Source of the DNA: Vesta saturnalis
Lineage: Eukaryota > Arthropoda > Insecta > Coleoptera > Lampyridae
Length of the DNA stretch: 64,000 nucleotides
Direction: 5' to 3'
Assembly (NCBI GenBank): GCA_036346205.1
Contig: JARFJB010001978.1
Location: 574,001-638,000, forward strand
Shown here: one piece after another, positions 1 to 10,200 of the stretch
Layout of the letters: each line of letters opens with the position of its first letter
Position numbering within the stretch: position 1 is the stretch's first letter
Position numbers and translations under genes: made by a program
The notes under the pieces: generated by a model
What the model was told of the DNA's origin: nothing
Databases searched by the model: none
What the model saw: the letters and a program-made list of their open reading frames with translations, nothing else

Positions 1-589
1 ATATAAAATGTAACATGATGTACTTATATGCATAAGCATTCAAATTATATTTTGTAAATTATGAGCGTTCTTTGCACCTACACATCTCCACGAAATAGAT
101 TTGAATTAGTTTATTGAACTTTTGATTGTCATTATTTGCAAAGGTAGCCTATGATTATCCTTTATTCTTACTGCTTTTTTGTTGTCTGAAATAGAAAGTA
201 ATTTAAGCTTAAATATGTAAGTTCATTGATCTATGAATCAATTTCTTTTCGACTTTTTTCGCTTACAATCTAAGAGTAAAAGTTTATTTCAATGAATAAA
301 AGCACTAATTATCATTTAGTCATTTAGGATACCTTGCTTGCATATTTTTTCTATTTTGTGCTTGTAATATTTCATTACGAAATTTATATGGGTTTGATAA
401 TTTATTTTATGAACTGAATTTTTGTTTAGATGGTAGACTACAATCGCAGATGCCTGTTATAATTAGATGATACGTTTATTAGTGAAACTGGCAATATACC
501 AACACAGTTACCTTCCACACAAAAACGTTATTATTCTTATTCTTACTACAACTTCAATTAAATTCTTTTCCTATTTTTTAACTTAAAAT

Positions 590-665
590 ACGTACGTAAA
601 ATACTATGTACTAGTGCGATAAAAACCGTCTTTATGAAACGTATTTTTTTTAATATAGTACTGTA
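590..665. repeat. half of a foldback MITE family also seen near 13.2 kb
   Basis: Read on the minus strand, this stretch runs from an AGTACTATATT start through ACGTTTCATAA to TTTTATCGCAC. The same word order occurs in both arms of the foldback at 13162-13278. Only one arm is visible here, so it looks like a truncated or solo copy. The match is by eye and short. Confidence 0.4.
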
Positions 666-1468
666 TGTATCCATTTGAATATTTTTTTCCTTATAATTAG
701 TTAACAAACATTCCTAAGTAATATTCTTACATACAAAGTGAGTCATTTATATTGAAAAAGTTCATTAATATTTAAATTGATGATAGATAGTTACAATAAA
801 AATAAATGTAAACTGGATTTTCAAGTACACTTCAAAAAATTATTTCGAACTATAGATGCAGATCCGTTTTACCAAAACGAATTTATTTGTTTAACCTTTT
901 CACTGCGCCACAGTATCTAAAATACTCCTAACCGTGTACGCACATAAATATCGCTGGCGAGTACATACGCTCGGAGCAATAAAGTCGTCTGGAGCTAATT
1001 ACTTACAAAAGTGTTTATTTTGCATTTAAAGTTGCAGGTTTTAAACATAAAAAAACATCATAATAGACAACAATAAAACATAATGGACAACAAATAAATT
1101 AAATGATAAACAATTCACTCGAATTAAACTCGTTAAATGATCAATTTTTTTTATTGGTACATTTCAAAGCACGGCACTACACAAAGAGTTACATTACAAA
1201 CGGTAGACATAAAATTGGATAGGCAAGTATAGGCGTTTTGAGCAGTCTTCCTTCGACATTATATATTTCAAACTACGGAAAACGATTATTATAAAAAAAT
1301 GTCATATAAATGTCATATAAATTTATAATTCAAGCCCCCATCATTTATGTCTCAATGATTACAGCGGATATTTAACAACGAAAATTTATAACTAACCTTT
1401 TAATAATGTGGACGAATTAAAAATATCTGGTGTGGAACACCACACGACCTTCCAACCTACAAAATGGA

Positions 1469-1840
1469 AATTAAAGGAAATGAAATAATTTCAATAATAA
1501 TTTTTTTAAGGATAATTATGCAACCTCTTTTCTACTAAGTTAATTACCAAAATATGCAACATTGTAAAAACAGAAACAATAATCTATGTCAAACAGACGT
1601 TTAAAACTTTATGTCTGACAGAGGTTATAATATACATCTAGACGCTAACTTAAAAAATTAAAAGAAATGAACTAATTTGAATTATAATTTTTTTAGGGTA
1701 ACAATGCAACCTCTTCTTTTACACGTTCATATCGAAACCAGGCAACGTTGTAAAAACAAAAAAATAATCAGGATGGCTTTTAAAACTTCATATCAGATAT
1801 TAATGTATACATGTTAACTTAAAAAAAATTCCAAATCATC
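1469..1840. repeat. two diverged tandem units, period about 188 bp
   Basis: Unit 1 starts near 1469 and unit 2 near 1656. Each has, in order, an AAATGAA(A/C)TAATTT start, a T-rich run, ATGCAACCTCTT, (C/G)CAAC(A/G)TTGTAAAAACA, AATAATC, and TTTAAAACTT. The order and spacing are kept while many bases differ, so this is an old tandem duplication. No coding content is visible. Confidence 0.55.
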
Positions 1841-2016
1841 ATTCATATTTAATTAATTTTTTGAGTTACCTTGCGTTATATTAAAAAACTTTATAAGGAA
1901 AAGTTATGTAAAATTAAAATATCTGTAAAAAATACGTCCATACTTTTTCTTATAAAATTAATCGTTATTCAGATAATGAAAAAAATTGAACTAACACTTA
2001 AATTGTAACTTAGGAA

Positions 2017-2285
2017 TTTTTTGCCGCTAAATTACTCGTCATATCAAAAAATTGCATGGAACATAATTAATCGATATGTTTCAAGTGTATATCTAGGTGT
2101 TTTTGTATCTTTGAAATATGCAGCTGTTTTAGAACTATTTGATAAAAACTAAAAACTGTCCTAATAAACCCCCCTCTCCGCCGCTGGATTTCTCCCAAAA
2201 TCTAATCAGTTCTAAGCCAAATGAAAAAAATCACGAAAGTACGTAAGTGTTTTAGTTCTGGAGTTATCGTGGATACTAACATACA
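2017..2285 (-). repeat. fragment of the 14-kb mariner-like repeat family
   Basis: This stretch is the reverse complement, with substitutions, of about 14355-14645. Shared words include GCCGCTAAATTAC, AATTAATCGATATGTTT, GAAATATGCAGCTGTTTTAG, TCTCCCAAAATCTAATCAG and GTTATCGTGGATACTA. The part from GCTAAATTAC to CAGCTGTTTTAG also recurs at about 59380-59490. The right edge runs directly into the microsatellite at 2286. Confidence 0.75.
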
Positions 2286-2622
2286 CCTGTAAACACACAC
2301 GCGCACGCACACTCACTCACCCACGCACCCACGGACACACGCACATACCCACCCACCCACGCACGCACCCACCCACGCACGCACGCACGCACATACACAC
2401 ACACACACACAACACAACACACAAAACACAAACACAAACACAAACACAAACACAAACACAAACACAAACACAAACACAAACACAAACACAAACACAAACA
2501 CAAACACAAACACAAACACAAACACAAACACAAACACAAACACAAACACAAACACAAACACAAACACAAACACAAACACAAACACAAACACAAACACAAA
2601 CACAAACACAAACACAAACACA

Positions 2623-2705
<83 letters not shown>

Positions 2706-2722
2706 CACACACACACACACAC
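2286..2722. repeat. compound CA-rich microsatellite
   Basis: Irregular CA/CGCA repeats come first, then a long run of the hexamer AAACAC (about 2428-2620), then GCAC tetramers, then (CA)n to 2722. Open frames through it are artefacts of the repeat. The flanking repeat family carries a short GT-rich tract at the matching place in its 14-kb copy (about 14318-14355), so the array probably grew from that seed. Confidence 0.95.
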
Positions 2723-3161
2723 AGGTAAAAACCGAACACGTGTGCCAGCTGGCAAACGCTTCTGGGCAACATATCCAGTTTCTCTAGCTAATACAGTGCG
2801 TAGGTTTCAGAATCACTTGGGTTACACATAACAAGAGTGTTTTAAGTAAGAAACTTAACAGAACTTTTTGAATTTCATTTTTCGATTGTTATATTATGTG
2901 AAATAAAGTTTCATTTATTACACTTTTTAGGTGCCTAGGTTTAATGCATCTTTTTATCAAAAAAGAAATAATCGGAGGGTGTTTTTTTTGCATATTTTGT
3001 AGTTATTTCCAGACATTACAATGAAAAAATTATCAGAATTGTAGAATTTCAAATTTTGAATGACACTTGTAAATAGGTGCAAGTTAAGTTGCTTGATACG
3101 ATCTAAACCGTGTCAAAGAGTACACAGGGAAATTGTACCTACGTATTTGTTTGCTTAAAAC

Positions 3162-3280
<119 letters not shown>

Positions 3281-3439
3281 TTATGTGTTCTGTAAACATC
3301 CCCCCCCCCGGTCACAACTCCTTTCATTTCAAAAATTCAATGTGTTTTAGTTGAGACAAAAATTACTTTTTTTTGCAATAATACAATGATCGCTGAAGAT
3401 GCAACTCAGAAAAGTGAAATTGCACTATAAAAGAAAGCA

Positions 3440-3524
3440 AAATGAAAAGACCACGTGTTTCATTCCCTTCCTAAGGGGGAGAGCAACCTGCTTAAGTTTT
3501 CCAAGCTCCTTCATCCACAATCAT
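3440..3524 (-). repeat. truncated SINE 3' tail
   Basis: The reverse complement matches the end of the SINE at 20259-20638: GAAGGAGCTTGGAAA, then CCCTTAGGAAGGGAATG, then a GTGG/ACGTG word and CTTTTCATTTTG. Only the last ~85 bp are present, so it is a truncated copy in the minus orientation. Confidence 0.7.
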
Positions 3525-3570
3525 GAATTCCCAACACACATTAAATATCATGTGTACACGTAGTTCATTA

Positions 3571-4868
3571 TAAAGGGTTTTCCAATAAGGGGTGTTATTT
3601 TGAATAGCCCGCTATTTCCGTAGATGTCACTTTTGAAGCTGTCATTTATTGCATTTGACAAGTAAAAATTACGCGATTAATAAAAATGAAACGATACACG
3701 CTTCAACAACGCATTAAAATTATTAAAATTCACTATAAAAATGGTGAAAATTTGGCAGAGACGGTTCGTAAAACTAAAACATTTTTGGGTCGTCGTGAAG
3801 CACCTTGTCGGACCGTAATACAGAAATTGGTGAACAAATTCGAGCTGTTGGGACAAGTTAATGATGTGAAGAATAAAACCCGTGCACGTCGCTCAAGAAC
3901 AACTGAGAATATTGCTGCCGTAGCCCAGAGTGTTGAAGAAAACTCAGGTTTGTCCATTCCTCGTCGTTCTTTGGAATTGGGCAGTCCACAAACGTCATTA
4001 CACCGTATTTTGCATAAAGACTTGGGTCTTAAGGCTTATAAAGTTCAGTTAACACAAGAACTCAAGCCGGTCGATCATCAACAACGTCGTGTCTTTGCTG
4101 ATTGGGTCGTTGAATGCATGAAAATGATCCGGAATTCCATCGAAAAATCATCTTGACTGATGAGGCCCATTTCCACCTCGGTGGGTACATCAACAGGCAA
4201 AATTGTCGCATCTGGGGCTCGGAAAATCCAAGAGTTATTGTTGAGAAGCCTCTACATCCTCAACGTGTGACTGTTTTGTGCGGTTTATGGTCTGGCGGGG
4301 TCATTGGACCTTACTTTTTCGAAAATCAGGCTGGAGCAACAGTTACGGTGAATGGATTGCGCTATCGAGAGATGATTAATGATTTTTTATGGCCGGAATT
4401 GGATGGTATTGATCTGGACAACGTTTACTTTCAACAAGACGGCGCTACGTGCCACACAAGCAACGAAACCATTGATCTTTTACGGGAAAAGTTTCCGGAC
4501 CGTGTTATCTCTCGAAGAGGTGATCACAATTGGCCACCGAGATCTTGTGATTTAACACCTTGCGACTTCTTCCTTTGGGGCCACATGAAAGATAAGGTCT
4601 ACGCCAACAGCCCAGCGTCGATTCAAGACCTCAAAGATGGAATTCGTGAGGCTATCGATGACATAGTTTGCGATTTGGTTATGGAAAATTTCATGAAAAG
4701 GATATGGTCCTGTAAGCGTGGTCGTGGTAGCCATTTGGCTGATATTGTTTTCCATTATTAACGGCATACCTTCCTCTTTATAATGAAATAAACATCCGAT
4801 CAATTATCTCAAAAAATTCCATTTTTCTTTGAATATCAAAATAACACCTCTTATTGGAAAACCCTTTA
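3571..4868 (+). mobile_element. rosa-type (DD41D) mariner element, nearly intact
   Basis: The element is 1298 bp with terminal inverted repeats of about 33 bp that differ at one position (start TAAAGGGTTTTCCAATAAG). A TA dinucleotide flanks each side (3569-3570 and 4869-4870), the target duplication of the Tc1/mariner superfamily. It holds one transposase gene with a single frameshift. It sits inside the terminal repeat of an older element, so it is the younger of the two. Near-identical ends and long open frames suggest recent activity in this genome. Confidence 0.92.
3686..4761 (+). pseudogene. DD41D mariner transposase, one frameshift
   Basis: This gene would encode the transposase that binds the terminal repeats and moves the element by cut and paste. 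It is read in two frames: 3686 to about 4112, then 4114-4761, together about 355 residues, a normal mariner length. The N-terminal part has a helix-turn-helix pattern (TLQQRIKIIKIHY) and a second DNA-binding segment near LHRILHKDLGLKAYK. The catalytic part has the first aspartate in ILTDEAHFH, the second in YFQQDGATCHT and the third in DLTPCDFFLWG. I count 41 residues between the second and third aspartates, the DD41D signature of the rosa group. The break lies near 4109-4118, where one base appears missing between the frames. The start codon at 3686 lies 115 bp inside the left end and begins the HTH directly. Family call is by motif only. Confidence 0.9.
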
Positions 4869-5249
4869 TATTGTCCCACTTTATACGGCTGAAAAATATT
4901 TATTTTTTTGAGATAGAGGCTGTAATCGGCATAAATAGATCCTACATTCAGAGTGATCGCGTTAGTGTTTTAGGGGAAAATACTAGATTGGCCTGAAACT
5001 GTAGGCTTTTGTTTTGTAACTAATGTTTCATGTCATTCAATTTAAGTCTATTTGTACGTCATTTCTTAAGTATCATGATATGTTTTTAAGTTTCAACAAG
5101 CAAAATATGCATTATTCTGTAGAATTTGTTAACAGACAGGCAGTGTGACTCGGGAAAAAGATGTTTTATCGCGTAACAACAACTTTCTCAGAAACCGGTA
5201 GAATTCATCATCATCAAGAAGCATGCATGAAAATTAATTTTGAACGAAG

Positions 5250-5855
5250 CAGTGCAAATTAACATTTTAGCGTATTTCTGAGCCTTTCCAGAAAATTCAA
5301 TAAGAGATGTGCAAGAGAATTAGAAATATTTGTTGGGCCGTGCATAAAGTATTAAAGAAGCACAAATTTCGCCCACTCAAGTTTAAAAGGGTGCAAAGAT
5401 AAACTCAGGCTCACAAAGAGAAACAAGTTGGGTTTTGCATTGAAATGTTACTTGAAGCTGACCCAACATTTTTTGATAAAAGATTATGGTGTGATGAATC
5501 TTCATTTCCCACCAATAGAGGATGCCACAGGAAGAATAAACATTATTGCAGTGACAGTAATAAATTTGAAACGCAAGAGATCCCATTCCAAGGTCGGTAA
5601 TCAGTTTCTGTTTGGTGTGGGTTAGTTCGCGATCAGGTTCTCGAACCTATAATATTTTATGACAGACTTACTGGAGAAAGGTACATGTAAATGCTGCAGT
5701 TACGCAGTATTTAAATGAAAAATGCACGAAGTGGAGAGAAAATGTGGGCACTATTAAATGGACTAATAGTCCCGACCCCACAGCATACGATTTTTTCTGG
5801 AGCCATGTGAAAAATATTATTTATGCAACCCCCTGTTACCTCATTCATGAATTAA
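5250..5855 (+). pseudogene. decayed mariner-like transposase of the older element
   Basis: Conserved pieces appear in order but in changing frames with stops. They are LWCDESSF (first aspartate) near 5484, SVWCGLVRDQVLEPIIFYD near 5610-5665, LTGERYM near 5675, and NSPDPTAYDFFWSHVKN with IIYATP near 5766-5830. The spacing between first and last motifs is shorter than usual and the QDGA block is missing, so an internal deletion is likely. The pieces follow the order of the IS630/Tc1/mariner DDE domain. No functional protein can be made. Confidence 0.75.
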
Positions 5856-5942
5856 CGTAATTTTTTATTTGTGTTCTCAATAGTTGATGTTGTTTTACTT
5901 TATTGTTTGTTTTCGAAAGGTATTAAAGATAAGTTATTCATA

Positions 5943-5944
<2 letters not shown>

Positions 5945-5986
<42 letters not shown>
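5945..5986. repeat. (TA)n microsatellite
   Basis: About 42 bp of uninterrupted TA repeat lies inside the right part of the older mariner-like element. Confidence 0.95.
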
Positions 5987-5988
<2 letters not shown>

Positions 5989-6216
5989 CGAATCAGAAAA
6001 AAATCTAACCGAGTATCGTAAAATACACAGGGTGTCTTATTGAAATAAAAATTAGTCTGCCGGGAACCAAACGCCATAGAAAAAAATCTAAAGGAACCAT
6101 ATAAAACTTTGAGGACAACCATTCAAATTCCTTTTTTCATAACACCTCTATGTGAAAAAATAAATATTTTACAGCCGTTTAAAAGTGGGACAATATATAA
6201 TGAACACAATGTACAT

Positions 6217-7057
6217 CAGTAAGTACAAGTAGGTAAATAAAATGAGTATATGCTTGCATATTCACTGTATTAAAAAATGTAATTATTTAGTTTACTGCAT
6301 ATATGGATACATAATCATCCGCAGCCAATTAAAAAGAACAGAAAAGAACAAACCTTGCAGTCATCTTGTAAATATAAATGTAAAACATATTCAATTAACT
6401 TCTAACATCTAATACTGTGTATGTCTATTCTGATTGTAAGACACAAAAAGTAACGGAAATAAATAATTTCTAACCTTATCTTAATGTAGTGGCAAGACAA
6501 TACCTCAGTTGTCTCTTTAACGATAAATTTTTGAAGATTTTATCTTGAATTAAAATGCTTTATTCAATTTCAGTCACTTTGACTTGAAAGATTATGTAAC
6601 AAATTGTAAACAAAAGGTACGCATATAAAATAGTTTCGAATTACATTTAGTAACTGGATGTGTTATATAAGTTTAAAAAAACTTCCCACATCACCATACA
6701 GGCACTTCAATTCATAGTCATTTCATTTTAACCTCTTCCGAGAACAAAAATACTGAAAAATATTCACCATTAACAATGTAGTTACTTGAGAACGATTGAG
6801 TATGTAACACTTTCAAGGCAAAAAGAGTAATAACTTCACGCGGCTATCACACTTAAATATTTGCTAGAGAAAAATATTTGTCTACTAACTTACAGAGACG
6901 CCTCTTAAATGTACCTATTAATTCTAGAAATTTGGAAACTAGAGTGAAGAATAAAATTGAAACATAAATAAAGATTTAAAAGGATAGCATCTAAATAAGC
7001 TCGCATACTGATTGTTAATAAAATGAATTACCATTACTGAAACAAGGAACTTTCACA
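6217..7057. other. AT-rich sequence, nothing recognised
   Basis: No coding frame, RNA gene or repeat structure could be supported here. Confidence 0.5.
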
Positions 7058-7250
7058 TTGTATAGGTGATCCAGCGAAAAAAAAAACGATCCACGCCATT
7101 AATTTAAGTAAGTAGTTCCAAACTTCTAGATTGTTTCTATCTTTTTCTAAGTTATGTTGACATACGAAATAGTAACATGAATAATTAGTTGGAACTAGGT
7201 AAATAAATTTATGACGTGCATCGGTTTTTTCGCTGAATTCCTATATAATA
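7058..7250. mobile_element. small foldback MITE
   Basis: About 60-bp imperfect inverted repeats face each other (about 7058-7122 and 7186-7250). The left reads TATAGG..CAGCGAAAAA..CGAT.CACG and ends GTAGTTCCAA. The right reads TTGGAACTAGG..CGTGCATCGGTTTTTTCGCTG..CCTATA. The core is about 60 bp and non-coding. Size and structure fit a miniature inverted-repeat element, possibly TA-targeting. Confidence 0.6.
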
Positions 7251-10200
7251 ATATTATTGCAGCTGTTTTAACATAATATTCAACCGTTCTATCCAATAAT
7301 ACGTATAAAACACGATAAGCGGATTATACAAGACACGCATGTCGAACCACCGACCCTAAACTAAACATAAACAATGGAGATAATGGGGCCTCCCTAAAGG
7401 GTGATGTGGCGAAGCTTCACATATGATAGAGCTTTGATACAATTGTCATGAAACTAGTATAACGTCATGATAGTGGTCTTTGTGGATTAGTCAGCTCAGC
7501 TTGTAGAGAGGCTAAATCTCCATTGTTTTGACGTACCGTTTATGGGAGAGATTTTATTTAGACGTAGAAGCGTTAAGAAGTTTCGTTATGGCAACGATTG
7601 AACACCGAGGCACGACACTGACAAAAGTCCATGGTGAAATAACTTCCGTAGCAGGGTTTTCATCCCCTCACAGCCCATTAAGGGATTATATGATTGTCCA
7701 ACCATCACGAGACTAGCTTATCGTTACGTGCAGTTGGTGTCTAGGGACTTCTCGAGATCCAACAAGATGTTCAGTGTTTAAATGTGCCTAGCGATTTCCC
7801 CCGTTCTCGGAGAGGTTTGTTTCTAATTTTTCGACGTTAAGTTTACAGTTAACCAAATGACTTGTTGTAGATAAACAAGCCTTTCGTTATCTTAAAAATG
7901 ATAAGTGTTATTCAGAATTTGTACATAATTAGAGAAGAATAATAAGTACTAGGTCGAAGTAAAGTAAAGTAAACTAATAGCATGTTAATATAACTATCAT
8001 TGTACGTACAATCTATTGAAATTTAATCAAAACGCGAGTTACAAGAGGGGCAGTCACTAGCTGAACTGTACTGTGAGTTTCGAGCGTCGTGTCAACATCA
8101 ATCATATATGGCCGAGGCCGCTGAGGTCATTCTTTAGGTCTATCCCAGGTGACTGTGTAACAAAAGGGTATCCTTTACGTAAGGTAACATTTCAGTGATT
8201 TTTTTCTTATTGTCGTGGTTGACAAATGCTAATAAATTTATTGTGTGTAATTTTATTATTTTTGTTATGCCTTTAAAGATTAACTTCTCTTTGTTTTTTT
8301 ATCGTTTAAATTTTAATGCAGGCGTATCCATCAGCATTATTATCCAAATTTATGTGAAAGTGTTTGAACATCAAACTTGTGTAACGACTACGTTATGAGC
8401 ACGCAATTTTAATTGTAAAGAAACCATTTATTATTTTGACATTTGAATCAGTTTTATAGTAAATTTTAAGAGAGGTCATCGTGAACTAGCTAGTTTCCCC
8501 GCCTTACAGATAATCTAGGTGACATCATTTGGATAGAAAGAAAGTATTGTAACAAGCGTGTTGACAATTTGTGCGGCAACCGTGGCGCGATAACCAATAA
8601 ATCTATGCAGATGGAGATGATACGTATGCTCGGCTAACGTTAGATGGTGAAGGTAACGGAGTGGGTTAGGCTCTGCAACGTTAACCCTATTACATTTGTG
8701 GGTGCCAGACCTACCTAGTGAACCGTTCATTAGGCCAAATGAACTAGTAGTTCCACCATGCGCATAAATACAAGACAAAGACAACGTCGCTATAAGTTTG
8801 ATTTTATTATATAATATAAATATATGTATGTATACAAAAGTAGGCAAGACACAATTCTTAAAGTACACCACTAAAGGTGGCAAGTAAAAAGGGTGACCTG
8901 AATTTCAAGGCACTAAAGAACAATCGTTCTGAACTTAACCACACCCTAATCAAGACCTGAATAATTAGGTATTAGGTTACTTTACAAACTATTGATTAAT
9001 CTAATTGACTCAACAATTTTCTTATAGAGTGCAATAACTGACTTGCATAAGGGAAGTCACAAAGGTGAAAACTTAGATCCAATCGTGTAGGTTTGATTCT
9101 AACATAATTAATGATTGCTAACATAAGTGCGTTTTTGTTTAGGTGATGATGTTTGACTGCAACGAGTACAGGGTAACAGAAGTAAAGGGTTACTTTGGTA
9201 AGCGAGTCTGTGTTATTTGCTCATATGTTGTGTAATTGTTTCGCACCCTGTACATGCACACGTCAATAATTTCGGTACCTTAGTCACAGTTTGCTGATAG
9301 TAAATGTGAACGTTAAAAAAACTGTCATACACATATCTACAGTAATTGTTAAAGTGAATAATCAGGAAGCTGTTACTAGGTAAAGTTCCAAGTAAAATTT
9401 CATTAATAACTCAAAGTTGCACGACCGTATCTTTACAAAGATTGTAACTTTGAATGTACGAGAGCTAAGAAAAAGATATAAACTAAAGGGAAATAAGCCA
9501 AAGACTTGGGGTGTTACCATGTACGACTTGATTGCCATAAAGTTCAGGTCCAGAACCGAGGATGGTGCCCTTCGATAGGACGTAATAACTCCAACGTACT
9601 ATTAGCAATATAACTGTTTATATAAACTTTACAACCAATATTTTTAAAGCTGAAAAGTTTCCGTAAGTATGGTATATAATTGTGAAAATTTAATGTCTTA
9701 CCTAGGTGTTATAGCTTGACTAATATATAAGACGAATAGAAATACTATGAGTACTCGGATGTCAATTACTATATCCAATATAACAAGATTTTCCAGCTAG
9801 CTTAATTAATGAGTGCGAAGAATAGAAGTATGATGAATATTTTAAGTTTAACAACTATATACAATATACCGACAGATACTAACTGTATGTGCAATCTGTT
9901 CTTTTTTATTTCCCCAAAGGGTAACGGTTGAATACCGATTCCAAGAATAATTCGACTATAACAACCGTAATAATTTCACTGGTTGTTAATTATCTCTTAA
10001 CGGAAGACATTTAATAAAATTTAGTCTTTATTCAACAACCAAGTGCAAAAGTGCAAAATGAATTTTTATTAAGCAAAATGATTTATCAGAAACCCAGGAA
10101 TTTTTAACAAAAATGATAAGGCTGGAAAGTTGTGACCTTTTGGATTGATCTTTCAAATATTTACTAATTTATAAATTGAAGATAAGTGTAGGCAACACAC

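Larger units (their letters stand above)
1..2016. other. AT-rich sequence without a recognisable gene
   Basis: No coding frame with a recognisable domain was found on either strand. The only structure seen is the half-MITE at 590-665 and the diverged tandem pair at 1469-1840. Confidence 0.6.
3553..6216 (+). mobile_element. old mariner-like element, split by a younger mariner
   Basis: With the insertion at 3571-4868 ignored, the left end reads GTTCATTA then TATTGTCCCACTTTATACGG (3563-3570 plus 4869-4888). The right end, at about 6150-6216, is its inverse (minus strand: GTTCATTATATATTGTCCCA, then CTTTTAAACGGCTG). Similarity runs for about 65 bp on each side through a shared AAATATTTATTTTTT block. 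Between the ends lies a decayed transposase. The element without its insert would be about 1.37 kb, normal for the Tc1/mariner group. Element limits and target duplication are not sharp. Confidence 0.7.

Noticed and set aside
2276..2772. Long open frames on the minus strand
   Set aside because: They are dipeptide repeats from the CA/AAACAC microsatellite, open in all three frames.
8515..8883. 122-codon minus-strand frame as a host gene
   Set aside because: No domain, no conserved pattern, and no supporting splice or promoter structure was seen.
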